34,202 nt of DNA. Source: an uncultured Prevotellaceae bacterium. Its GTDB lineage: Bacteria; Bacteroidota; Bacteroidia; Bacteroidales; UBA3663. The stretch's first letter is position 1, and the number at the start of each line of letters is the position of its first letter. Of this stretch, positions 15,218-22,359 are shown one piece after another. The position numbers and the translations under genes were made by a program. The stretch lies in assembly GCA_900319235.1 (NCBI GenBank), contig ONNR01000032.1:1-34202 (forward strand), in the 5' to 3' direction. The notes beneath the pieces were generated by a model. The model saw only the letters and a program-made list of their open reading frames with translations, was not told the DNA's origin and searched no databases.

Positions 15218-15741
15218 CTAAAAACCTCGGTTATTTCCTCAATTGTTTTTCTCGACTTCTCCTTCGCCACAAAGTCATCGGCAGGATAGCCAAGGGGAAT
15301 GAGCACGGCAGGCTCCTCGTCAGCCCTGAATCCAAACGCCTCGTGACACATCTTCGCGTCGAAGTTGCAGACCCAGCAAGTGCCCAGGCCCTGCTCGGCA
15401 GCCGCCAGGCAGATATGCTCGGCAAGTATCGCGATGTCGATGTCGCCGTGGTCCTTGCCATCGTTGCCACGATGCCAGCTCTGGTCGTGCTCGATGCAGA
15501 GAATCAGGTAGTAAGGAGCCGTCTTGAACCACTCGCGGTCGTAGCAGCGCTGCACCTTCTCGCGCAGTTCAAAGGCGCTCTCAGGCGTAATCATATAGAT
15601 TTTCCACGGCTGTTTGTTCACCGCCGATGGAGCCATTCGGGCAGCCTCCAGGATATAATCCAGCTTTTCCGTTTCGACTCGATATGACTTGTATGCGCGC
15701 ACCGAGCACCGCTCTTTTGCCAATTCCAGGAAAGAATTCAT
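15208..15741 (-). CDS. Nitroreductase family protein
   Basis: This 177-residue cytosolic protein has the short nitroreductase fold: ERCSVRAYKSYRV (FMN contact), ARMAPSAVNKQPWKIY, the central segment DIAILAEHICLAAAEQGLGTCWVCNF and the C-terminal LIPLGYPADD. Such enzymes use FMN and NAD(P)H to reduce quinones, nitroaromatics or related compounds. It is the first gene of the operon with ubiE, menA and the nitroreductase-like lipoprotein, directly behind a well-matched promoter. It shares only the fold, not close sequence, with the lipoprotein at 12728-13354. Substrate unknown. Confidence 0.92.
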   Translation of the reverse strand: MNSFLELAKERCSVRAYKSYRVETEKLDYILEAARMAPSAVNKQPWKIYMITPESAFELREKVQRCYDREWFKTAPYYLILCIEHDQSWHRGNDGKDHGDIDIAILAEHICLAAAEQGLGTCWVCNFDAKMCHEAFGFRADEEPAVLIPLGYPADDFVAKEKSRKTIEEITEVFRRS

Positions 15742-15766
15742 AATTTGTTTTCTTTAAATAACGCCG

Positions 15767-15797
15767 CAAAGATAGTTATTATTTTCGAACATTCAAA
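15767..15797 (-). promoter_or_regulatory. Promoter for the nitroreductase-ubiE-menA operon
   Basis: On the minus strand TTTG (15794-15797), a 19-base spacer and TATCTTTG (15767-15774) match the Bacteroidetes consensus, 26 bases from the start codon. Confidence 0.75.
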
Positions 15798-15908
15798 ACA
15801 AAACTTCTCCCAAAAACCACATTTCACTTCAATAATACGGGAAAAATGAAAAAGATGCAATCTTAGCAACAAATTTAAATGTAATATTGTAGAAAAATTA
15901 TTGATTTT

Positions 15909-15939
15909 TTTGTATATATTAAAAAAAAGTGTATCTTTG
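15909..15939 (+). promoter_or_regulatory. Promoter for the small membrane protein gene
   Basis: TTTG at 15909-15912, a 19-base spacer and TATCTTTG at 15932-15939. Transcription would start near 15945, which excludes upstream in-frame starts and supports the ATG at 15988. Confidence 0.75.
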
Positions 15940-15987
15940 TGCCGTCTAAGATCGACTATATTAAACAATCCTCTCAATATTTTATCT

Positions 15988-16257
15988 ATGAAAAAATTCG
16001 CTATTTTTATGGTTCTTTTCGGAGCCACGTATTTCATCTACAACTTCTATGCATACTTCTCTGGCGTAAGAAGTTTGATGTCCATGATTTTCGGATTGCT
16101 CCTTGCCACTTCCCTCATCCTCTCGGGTCTCGACAGGATTTCCCACCTGGAGCAGACTCACCCCAAATTTCTTAAATACGCAACCATCATAATTTCCACC
16201 ATTGCGGTCATCTTATTCATCGCCTTTATCGTGCAGGTGTATTTGACTAGGGGGTAA
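15988..16257 (+). CDS. Small three-helix membrane protein, unknown function
   Basis: This 89-residue protein starts MKKFAIFMVLF. Three hydrophobic stretches (about residues 3-25, 31-51 and 63-86) suggest an inner-membrane protein with a short polar loop (DRISHLEQTHPKF) between the second and third. I do not recognise a family. The frame stays open upstream to 15901, but the promoter ends inside that stretch, so the ATG at 15988 is preferred. A decayed second copy of its 3' half lies at about 17440-17597. The following 430 bases are inverted-repeat elements. Confidence 0.75.
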   Translation: MKKFAIFMVLFGATYFIYNFYAYFSGVRSLMSMIFGLLLATSLILSGLDRISHLEQTHPKFLKYATIIISTIAVILFIAFIVQVYLTRG

Positions 16258-16308
16258 ATCGATGAAGTTTTATCTGTTTTCACAATTATCTGTACCGGTA
16301 TAAACAGA

Positions 16309-16492
16309 AGCCCCAAAAGGGCGGCAATACCACAGACGGGGGTGTAAGCCCCCGTTTATAGTATCCACCCAATAACCAAGCCCTGAAAGGGCGAAAGATA
16401 GTCTTTCGTGCCTTCAGCACTCCTTTCATTGGGAACGTTGTCAAACGGGGGCTAACACCCCCGTCTGTGGTCTCGCCAGCCTTTCAGGCTTT
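16309..16492. repeat. Inverted-repeat element of about 185 bp
   Basis: Arms at 16329-16357 and 16443-16471 are 29-base reverse complements with one mismatch, and each arm is also a local hairpin (CGGGGGTGTAAGCCCCCG). Weaker complementarity continues outward (GCCCCAAAAGGGC against AGCCTTTCAGGCT). The centre holds three more small palindromes: GCCCTGAAAGGGC, CGAAAGATAGTCTTTCG and GTGCCTTCAGCAC. No ORF is present. It resembles a MITE-like or otherwise mobile non-coding element. Confidence 0.8.
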
Positions 16493-16535
16493 TCTGCGCA
16501 GCTTTTTTCTATTTCAAGAATTGAAGTCTTTTTCT

Positions 16536-16672
16536 CTTAGAAAGGTGTAGCACGGCAAGGCCGTGCGCTTAGAGTTAGTGCCAGACAGATAGGAGAGCTC
16601 GCTCTCATAAATGCCTGGCATTAACTCTAAGCATATGGTGCATCGCACCTACACCTTTCTAAGTTTTTTTTT
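16536..16672 (+). repeat. Cloverleaf-forming element with T9 tail
   Basis: An outer 15-bp stem (16536-16550 with 16649-16663, exact) encloses three arms: GCACGGC/GCCGTGC (16550-16566); an 18-bp stem with one G-T pair (16567-16584 with 16615-16632) that contains a further GAGAGC/GCTCTC hairpin (16593-16606); and GGTGC/GCACC (16637-16649). Nine T follow at 16664-16672. It may be a dispersed repeat, a terminator for the small membrane protein gene, or a structured RNA. Confidence 0.8.
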
Positions 16673-16692
16673 GAATTTTATTATCATTGTTA

Positions 16693-17298
16693 TCATTTCC
16701 TCACCGGATACTTTCGGAAATACTCCTCAACCTCTTCCATTTTCCTTCTTGCCGTCGCTTTCCAATCTTCATCATCACCATTCATAATATCAGCCACATA
16801 CGCATCCCATTCGCTTGAGCGGAAATATTCACGCATCTCTACGATATATTGCTCCAGTCGAGTCTTCACATTATCGAAGTCCGAAATCACCCAATCAAAT
16901 CCATTGAAATACAAGACAATATTATGATTGCGATGCAGATAATTCACCTCCACATAAGCCGTCTTCTTGCCGATAAAAGTGTAATCGACTACCTCCACCT
17001 TAGCATCTTCGTATCCTTCATAATCCTGGCCCGACACGAAATAATACAGCCATTCTTCTGCGCCGATTTCGCCTATTCCGCTGCTCGGAATCTCGAAAGC
17101 ATGATTCATCACCCTGTAAAACGATGGTTCAAACGCCACCATACGGCAATTATCCATCCCGTGATCAGGAATATACGGAACTAGTTCGGCAACCCTTCTC
17201 TTGATATAGTAATCCTTGTAATAATATTGACCATACACATCCTGTATAGCTATCAGGCTGCAAGCCAAAAGAATTAAAGAAAGAATCAGTCTTTTCAT
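16693..17298 (-). CDS. Secreted hypothetical protein
   Basis: This 201-residue protein has a signal peptide (about 1-23, ending VYG) and a mature part rich in Tyr and acidic residues. The C-terminal half has the alternation YVEVNYLHRNHNIVLYFNGFDWVISDF, which resembles the beta-sheet of DUF3828/NTF2-like domains, followed by a helix with VKTRLEQYIVEMREYF. I am not certain of that family. No lipobox is seen, so it is probably periplasmic. It points toward the cloverleaf element and has a -7 box (TATCTTTG) upstream. Confidence 0.72.
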   Translation of the reverse strand: MKRLILSLILLACSLIAIQDVYGQYYYKDYYIKRRVAELVPYIPDHGMDNCRMVAFEPSFYRVMNHAFEIPSSGIGEIGAEEWLYYFVSGQDYEGYEDAKVEVVDYTFIGKKTAYVEVNYLHRNHNIVLYFNGFDWVISDFDNVKTRLEQYIVEMREYFRSSEWDAYVADIMNGDDEDWKATARRKMEEVEEYFRKYPVRK

Positions 17299-17337
17299 AT
17301 TATTAGTGTTTTTACGTTTCTATCTTAGCTTTCGGAG

Positions 17338-17345
17338 CAAAGATA
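17338..17345 (-). promoter_or_regulatory. Candidate -7 box for the secreted hypothetical
   Basis: The minus strand reads TATCTTTG 40 bases upstream of the start codon. No clear TTTG is found at the -33 position. Confidence 0.45.
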
Positions 17346-17439
17346 TGGGATTTTTCATTTGAAAACCTTGTGCCACCATCACTTTAACATTAGTTTAACA
17401 CTTCACCGCTCACTTAGTACCACTTCACTCCAATCTTGT

Positions 17440-17597
17440 ACTATCCGTCCTCAATCAATCCCACCTCGTTATGTCCCTTGCATCAAGTGACGAAAACTCG
17501 TCCCAGACTCTATAAATACGTCTGTATCGCCTATATGATTATCACGGTCATCTTCTTCATAGTGTCTATCGTGGTGTTGTATATGTCGAGGCAGTAG
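17440..17597 (+). pseudogene. Decayed paralogue of the small membrane protein at 15988-16257
   Basis: The frame ending at the TAG of 17595-17597 encodes KTRPRLYKYV, then a hydrophobic segment and LYMSRQ. It aligns over about 36 residues with the end of the intact protein (QTHPKFLKYA, hydrophobic segment, VYLTRG). In another frame slightly upstream (about 17440-17475) LVLSVL resembles the preceding LATSLILSGL of the intact gene, implying a frameshift. No start codon or recognisable N-terminal half remains. The 17299-17440 stretch holds nothing else I can identify. Confidence 0.5.
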
Positions 17598-17642
17598 TAA
17601 TTTCGAATTATTGTGTCACATATAGTTTTTTATTGAGTTTTT

Positions 17643-17674
17643 CTTGGCCATGTCGGCAAAATGATGTATCTTTG
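17643..17674 (+). promoter_or_regulatory. Promoter for the 509-residue hypothetical
   Basis: CTTG (17643-17646, three of four matches), a 20-base spacer and a perfect TATCTTTG (17667-17674). The leader to the ATG at 17782 is about 100 bases and contains TGCGCA and ATGCGC, which could pair. Confidence 0.6.
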
Positions 17675-17781
17675 CGCTCGAATTATAGTTAATCTCCTGC
17701 GCAGAGAAAGCCCTTTGCATGAAGATGCGCAACATCTGTGGTGACGAGACAATATTTAAATAATTAGTAGAATCAATTTTT

Positions 17782-19311
17782 ATGATCATTTCTGACGAAG
17801 AAATCATTATAGAGGAAGACGATTATGCGATTCCGTCATTCGAACTGGACATATTGAAATCGCAAGTTGATGAATTAGTAACGTGCGATTCATTCAATTT
17901 GATTTCTTATCTCGAGCATGACATGTTCGACAAACTCATATCGATAGGCAGAAAGTTATTGAACATTATCACATACGATGATATATACGCAGCCAACATC
18001 TGGTGCTACTTGAATCTAAAGGAAAGTTATGAGAATTATCATGACCTCTACGATCGCATCTATTCCTTTTTGACCCAGGCAAAAGAATCGAACGAAAAGA
18101 CTGAATACAATCAAGTTTCCGAGGATAATGCAAAGTTCATAGCGGACAGAATGATTGGAGATTACAATTATCCCGATTCGATCATTGAAAGACATCATAA
18201 TGTGAGTCAGATATTGATAAATTACTTCAATGAGCTGTTGGATGAAAATTTATCATTATTATTGGATGCTTGGCAAAAGATGAATCTTCAAATAACATTT
18301 CGAAAAAATGTCGAAATGAAGGAGTTTGTGGTATCAGAATTCCGTCGTTTTGTAAAGATGGATAAATACCATATTCCTCAAAAAATCAAATTCTCTGCCC
18401 AACACTTCAAATCCAGCAAACTTGAGATGCTTTCCAAACCCCATTGGGCCAAGCTTGCCGAAGCTGATGATGAAATTATCCGAAAAATCATCAATGACGA
18501 AACAGTCGATGAGAATTCCTGCAAAGATCTATATGATTCGTCCGATCTTAATGAACTGAAGAAGAACAAAAAGCTTTTGATTACTTTAAGAGAAACATCT
18601 GATGAAGAGAATCTTTTTGATTGGGATATTCTGTTCAAACATGATGAATTGTTCGACATAAATGTAGATGCGAACAACGTGATGTTCTTCTTCGGCAGAA
18701 TTCATCGCGAGAATCTGATCAAGTGTGAACTCTACGATGGACTGAAAGAGAAATATAACCTTTTCATCGATGGAATAGATGAGTGTAAAAAGCCGACGAT
18801 CGATCTCACGCGAACTTTTACCGATCAAGAGAGCGAGGAATCCTCAGAAGTCATTTCAGAGAAAAGCTGTATCAATGAGCAGATTGATGAGCAAAAACTT
18901 ATTGCATTCATTCGAAGTTATACCGACGGCCCCAACAAGTCGGCCTATTTCTTTAACAAGAGTCATTGGATTTCGATCTATACTGTCCTTCGTCAGAATC
19001 TGAAGGCTCTAGGTGGCGAATCGGTTTTCATACTCAAATCGAGACCCAAATTTGTAGATTGGGTATGTCGAAACATCCAACCACAAATTGTGCCGTGCGA
19101 TAAAGGAGCAATGGACAATGCCCCCAAATACTTCTTAAATGAGAAGAACTATCCTTGGAATATCAAAGCATTCTTCAAAGCCAAAGGAGCACAGGAAACG
19201 ACCTACAACAGTTATTCGATGGTTGCAGATTATTTCCAAAAGAACCTGATTGAGAGGATTGAGGATTTCCTGAAACGCAATAGTACGGAAAACAATGATC
19301 TGCCGTTCTGA
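17782..19311 (+). CDS. Hypothetical protein, unrecognised (509 residues)
   Basis: I do not recognise this protein. It is acidic at the N-terminus (ISDEEIIIEEDDY), mostly helical in appearance, rich in Lys, Asp, Glu, Ile and Asn, and has no signal peptide, membrane helix, Walker motif or nuclease motif that I can see. A low-complexity acidic stretch (residues about 350-370, QESEESSEV) divides a larger N-terminal region from a C-terminal region of about 130 residues with KSHWISIYTVLRQN and NEKNYPWNIKAFFKAKG, which looks like a compact domain. Base composition is noticeably more AT-rich than neighbours, and the gene sits among repeats and a pseudogene, so acquisition by transfer is plausible. 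Confidence 0.8.
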   Translation: MIISDEEIIIEEDDYAIPSFELDILKSQVDELVTCDSFNLISYLEHDMFDKLISIGRKLLNIITYDDIYAANIWCYLNLKESYENYHDLYDRIYSFLTQAKESNEKTEYNQVSEDNAKFIADRMIGDYNYPDSIIERHHNVSQILINYFNELLDENLSLLLDAWQKMNLQITFRKNVEMKEFVVSEFRRFVKMDKYHIPQKIKFSAQHFKSSKLEMLSKPHWAKLAEADDEIIRKIINDETVDENSCKDLYDSSDLNELKKNKKLLITLRETSDEENLFDWDILFKHDELFDINVDANNVMFFFGRIHRENLIKCELYDGLKEKYNLFIDGIDECKKPTIDLTRTFTDQESEESSEVISEKSCINEQIDEQKLIAFIRSYTDGPNKSAYFFNKSHWISIYTVLRQNLKALGGESVFILKSRPKFVDWVCRNIQPQIVPCDKGAMDNAPKYFLNEKNYPWNIKAFFKAKGAQETTYNSYSMVADYFQKNLIERIEDFLKRNSTENNDLPF

Positions 19312-19446
19312 ATCATTGTGAGTTCTTTGGCTTCAAAAACTTGTATAGTTATTGAGTTTCGTGACATTGAGTTGTTGAGTTTTGCATTGAGTTTTGACGA
19401 ATTTACCTTCAAAATTTCAATATTCCGTTATTTTTTCGTAAATTTG

Positions 19447-19488
19447 CACTGCAAGTTCAGTAAATCGCTGGATTGCAGTGTTTTTTTT
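19447..19488 (+). terminator. Terminator-like hairpin with T8
   Basis: CACTGCAA (19447-19454) and TTGCAGTG (19473-19480) pair exactly, with an inner CAG/CTG, followed by eight T. It lies 135 bases after the 509-residue gene. A TAAATTTG (19439-19446) directly in front resembles a -7 box, but the hairpin would then begin at the transcript start. Confidence 0.65.
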
Positions 19489-19542
19489 AGCTTAACACAG
19501 TACAAACAATGATTCTGAAAAAAATGAAAACAATCGACAATT

Positions 19543-19654
19543 CAATCATGGGGCACCCCTGCCCACCCAAGTATATATATATTTAACCCTCCCCCCCTTA
19601 TATAGGGGGGTGAGGGTATATATAATACTTAGGGAGGGCGGGGCACCTTGATTG
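19543..19654. repeat. 112-bp imperfect inverted-repeat element
   Basis: The stretch runs from CAATCA to TGATTG. Inward, GGCACCCCTGCCCACCC faces GGGAGGGCGGGGCACC, AAGTATATATATAT faces ATATATAATACTT, and AACCCTCCCCCCC faces GGGGGGTGAGGGT around a TTATATA centre. It has no coding content and occupies most of the gap before the AraC-like gene. Confidence 0.65.
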
Positions 19655-19720
19655 CCCCCGGAATATGACAAAATTTTAACGAAATTCGACAACCATCATC
19701 ATAATTGAGTTTTTGCAGAT

Positions 19721-20152
19721 ATGAAACACATCGTAGAAACCGTGGAGGAAATGTACTCCGCAAAAGAACCCTTTGGGGAAGTGATAGTCGATACTGTGTT
19801 GGACATCATGCGCCATTACAAGTTCATCTATCCGGAAGACGTTGCATTGCTGATGGACGTGGATCCAAAAGACCTACGTGCAGCCTGGCACATGCTGACT
19901 GGAACAAAGCTCATCGACGTGATTACCCATTGGCGAGTCATGCAGGCACAGGACTGGATCAAAGAGAAGGTTAGCCATCAGAATCTGAATGACACCAGGA
20001 ACCGAAAAGCAAGGAAACTGCTTAACGAGGTCGCTAATCGCTGCGGGTGGCGGTCGGAACGTGTGATGTCACACGTCTTCGAACGTTATTATGGTTGTTC
20101 TGCCATCGAATGGCTTGTTCGAGAACAAAAAAAGTATTCTAAAAACGAGTAA
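19721..20152 (+). CDS. Small AraC-like DNA-binding protein
   Basis: This 143-residue protein appears to consist only of a divergent AraC/XylS-type DNA-binding domain with two helix-turn-helix units. The first is VALLMDVDPKDLRAAWHMLTG followed by TKLIDVITHWRVMQAQDWI (residues about 41-80) and the second VANRCGWRSERVMSHVFERYYGCSAIEWL (quoted in part: ANRCGWRSERVMSHVFERYY, about 105-125), positions matching the canonical A-GF-S-YF-R-FK-GtP pattern. No ligand-binding domain is present. Its stop codon runs directly into the 42-bp repeat array, which is a candidate target or co-transcribed region. Family assignment is by pattern. Confidence 0.72.
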   Translation: MKHIVETVEEMYSAKEPFGEVIVDTVLDIMRHYKFIYPEDVALLMDVDPKDLRAAWHMLTGTKLIDVITHWRVMQAQDWIKEKVSHQNLNDTRNRKARKLLNEVANRCGWRSERVMSHVFERYYGCSAIEWLVREQKKYSKNE

Positions 20153-20596
20153 GCACTATGACGGGCAACAGAGTGCTTGCTCAATCTGATAAAGCACTAT
20201 GACGGGCGACAGAATACTTGCTACTATCGGATAAAGCATTGTGATGGGCGACAGAGTGCTTGCTACTATCGGATAAAGCATTGTGATGGGCGACAGAGTG
20301 CTTGCTACTATCGGATAAAGCATTGTGATGGGCGACAGAGTGCTTGCTCAATCGGACAAAGCATTGTGACGGGCGACAGAGTGCTTGCTACTATCGGACA
20401 AAGCATTGTGACGGGCGACAGAGTGCTTGCTACAATCGGATAAAGCATTGTGACGGGCGACAGAGTGCTTGCTACTATCGGATAAAGCATTGTGACGGGC
20501 GACAAAGTGCTTGCTACAATCGGATAAAGCATTGTGACGGGCAACAGAGTGCTTGCTACTATCGGATAAAGCATTGTGACGGGCGACAGAGTGCTT
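20151..20596 (+). repeat. 42-bp tandem repeat array, about 10.6 copies
   Basis: The unit contains AAAGCATTGTGACGGGCGAC, then AGAGTGCTTGCTACTATCGG and AT. Copies are nearly identical; differences are a C/T in GTGAYGGGC, CAATCGG versus CTATCGG, one 41-bp copy near 20340-20360 and two more diverged copies at the start. Each unit has AAGCAYT facing AGTGCTT (seven pairs around a 14-base loop). The first copy begins inside the stop codon of the AraC-like gene. There are no unique spacers, so it is not CRISPR. Four reading frames are open through single units, but none has a sensible start or survives the 41-bp copy. Confidence 0.92.
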
Positions 20597-20689
20597 CATT
20601 CAAATTCTTAAAAGAATTTCATAAAAAGCAGCCTATTTCGACCTTGCGCGCTAACATTATTAAAAAAGCGACCATTTTTCGGTAAATAA

Positions 20690-20721
20690 TTTGGAAAAAC
20701 CAGATATTTTCATCATATTTG
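20690..20721 (+). promoter_or_regulatory. Promoter for the acyltransferase gene
   Basis: TTTG (20690-20693), a 20-base spacer and CATATTTG (20714-20721, seven of eight matches). Transcription starting near 20727 excludes the TTG at 20691 and supports ATG 20745. The 20597-20689 stretch holds only a small AAATTCTT/AAGAATTT hairpin. Confidence 0.6.
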
Positions 20722-20744
20722 CGCCTAAATTAGGCTTTATCAAT

Positions 20745-21920
20745 ATGAGTAACAACATTTATCTTGAATCAAAACCACGTTATGAAATTCTGGACGGCTT
20801 GCGCGGAGTAGCGGCCGTGCTGGTGGTGTGCTTTCACTTCTTCGAGACCTACTTTAGTATGGCGCCCAATCAACCCATCAACCACGGGTACCTGGCGGTC
20901 GATTTCTTCTTTGCACTTTCGGGCTTCGTCATCGGCTATGCCTACGATGACCGTTGGGACAAGATGAGTACCTGGGGCTTCTTCAAGCGCCGTCTGATTC
21001 GCCTGCATCCAATGGTGATCTTCGGTACGTTCTTCGGGGCCGTGATGTTCTATTTCGGCAGTTGCTCGACCTTCACGCTCATCGACAAGACGCCGTGGTA
21101 CGTGGTGCTTGGGGTGATGCTTTGGTGCTTCACGCTCATTCCTTTGCCCAATTCGATGGATATACGCGGCTGGGGCGAAACCAATCCGCTCAATGGCCCG
21201 GCATGGACGCTCCAATGGGAGTATATCGCCAACATCCTCTATGCGCTGGTGATTCGCCGATTCTCGAAACTGGTGTTGGGCATCTGTGTGGCACTTTTCG
21301 CCATGCTGACGCTGATACTTTGTCTTAACATCGACATCTTTGGAGTTCTGGCAGCGCGTAGCTGGGCATCCTATACCGTCGTAGGCGGATGGAGCACCAC
21401 GCCCGACCAGCTTCAAGTGGGCGCCACCCGTTTGCTATATCCGTTCTTCAGCGGACTGTTCCTATCACGTATGAACTGGGTGATCAAGGTTCGTGGAGGC
21501 TTCTGGTGGTGTTCGCTGCTCATCGTCATCCTGCTTTGCATGCCCTGGATGGGCATAGGCACCGAGGGCGAAAGCCGATGGACGAATGGACTCTACGAGG
21601 CGTTCTGCATCCTCGTTTGCTTCCCGCTCATTGTCTCGATAGGCGCAGGCAGCAGCGTGAAGGGCGGCAAGAGCCAGGCCATCAACAAGTTCCTCGGCGA
21701 CATCAGTTTCCCGCTTTACATCACCCATTATCCGCTCATCTATATGCAGATGTCGTGGGTGGACAAGCACCGCGATGCCCCGCTCAGCCAGCATATCTTT
21801 GTGGCCGTTTGCATACTGATCCTAGCCATCGGCTTGGCTTATGCTGCGTTCAGGCTCTACGATATGCCAGTGCGCGAATGGTTGAAGGGCAAGTTGTTTG
21901 ATGTTCGAAAAAAACGATAA
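20745..21920 (+). CDS. Acyltransferase family 3 (OafA/OatA-like) membrane protein
   Basis: This 391-residue polytopic inner-membrane protein of the acyltransferase 3 family transfers acyl groups, typically acetyl, to surface polysaccharides or other extracellular acceptors. The family signature is at the start: YEILDGLRGVAAVLVVCFHF, with the conserved Arg and His, followed by HGYLAVDFFFALSGFVIGYAY and FFKRRLIRLHPM. About ten membrane helices follow, and the end ISFPLYITHYPLIY is also typical. The frame extends upstream to a TTG at 20691, but the promoter position favours ATG 20745. The acceptor is unknown; no polysaccharide genes adjoin it. Confidence 0.92.
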   Translation: MSNNIYLESKPRYEILDGLRGVAAVLVVCFHFFETYFSMAPNQPINHGYLAVDFFFALSGFVIGYAYDDRWDKMSTWGFFKRRLIRLHPMVIFGTFFGAVMFYFGSCSTFTLIDKTPWYVVLGVMLWCFTLIPLPNSMDIRGWGETNPLNGPAWTLQWEYIANILYALVIRRFSKLVLGICVALFAMLTLILCLNIDIFGVLAARSWASYTVVGGWSTTPDQLQVGATRLLYPFFSGLFLSRMNWVIKVRGGFWWCSLLIVILLCMPWMGIGTEGESRWTNGLYEAFCILVCFPLIVSIGAGSSVKGGKSQAINKFLGDISFPLYITHYPLIYMQMSWVDKHRDAPLSQHIFVAVCILILAIGLAYAAFRLYDMPVREWLKGKLFDVRKKR

Positions 21921-21924
21921 TACT

Positions 21925-22221
21925 ATGGCATGCAATCCTGATTTTGTGCAATACATCGCCGACCAGTGTGCTGGCGCGGGGACAATAACCGTCAAGAAGA
22001 TGTTCGGCGACTACGGCATCTATTGCAACGGGAAGATATTCGGGCTGATCTGCGACAACCGCTTCTATGTGAAGCCCACCGAGGCGGGGCGCGCTTTGCT
22101 CGGCACGGTTGTGCTTTGTCCTCCCTACGATGGCGCGAAAGACTATTTCTGGATCGAGGATGTCGATGACCACCAGCTAATCGCTTCATTGGTCAAAGAG
22201 ACTTGCAAGGAGTTGAAGTGA
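21925..22221 (+). CDS. TfoX N-terminal domain family protein
   Basis: This 98-residue protein matches the TfoX N-terminal domain, with VKKMFGDYGIYCNGKIFGLICDNRFYVKPTEAG being the core (quoted in part: VKKMFGDYGIYCNGKIFGL). In gammaproteobacteria TfoX regulates competence; stand-alone N-terminal domains elsewhere have no known role. ATG 21925 lies four bases after the acyltransferase stop and gives the normal N-terminus; an ATG at 21898 overlapping the acyltransferase would add nine residues. The two genes are probably co-transcribed. Confidence 0.85.
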   Translation: MACNPDFVQYIADQCAGAGTITVKKMFGDYGIYCNGKIFGLICDNRFYVKPTEAGRALLGTVVLCPPYDGAKDYFWIEDVDDHQLIASLVKETCKELK

Positions 22222-22224
22222 TAA

Positions 22225-22356
22225 AGATTCTAAGGGATATTAGGGATTCTAAGGGATTTTAAGGGACATATGTCCCGTGGGTCCCGTTCTCGAAAGGCGA
22301 ATGCATTGTCCCCAAATATCCCTTAATATCCCTAAAAATCCCCTAATATCTCTAAA
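22225..22356. repeat. AAGGGAT/ATCCCTT inverted repeat array
   Basis: The left arm has repeated TTCTAAGGGATATTAGGGAT-type units up to GGGACATATGTCCC, a 14-bp palindrome (22262-22275); the right arm has repeated AATATCCCTTAATATCCC units ending three bases before the alkylation-repair ATG. The two arms are approximately complementary over about 45 bases. Same family as 11777-11846 and 23641-23690. Confidence 0.75.
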
Positions 22357-22359
22357 AAT

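Noticed and set aside
20151..20596. Possible CRISPR array
   Set aside because: The 42-bp units are directly joined and nearly identical throughout; there are no variable spacers and no cas genes.
20177..20685. Open frames through the 42-bp repeat on both strands
   Set aside because: Four of six frames are open simply because the unit is 42 bases long; no good start or promoter exists and a 41-bp copy shifts the frame.
20691..20744. Upstream TTG start for the acyltransferase
   Set aside because: The promoter elements (20690-20721) overlap these codons, so they would not be in the transcript.
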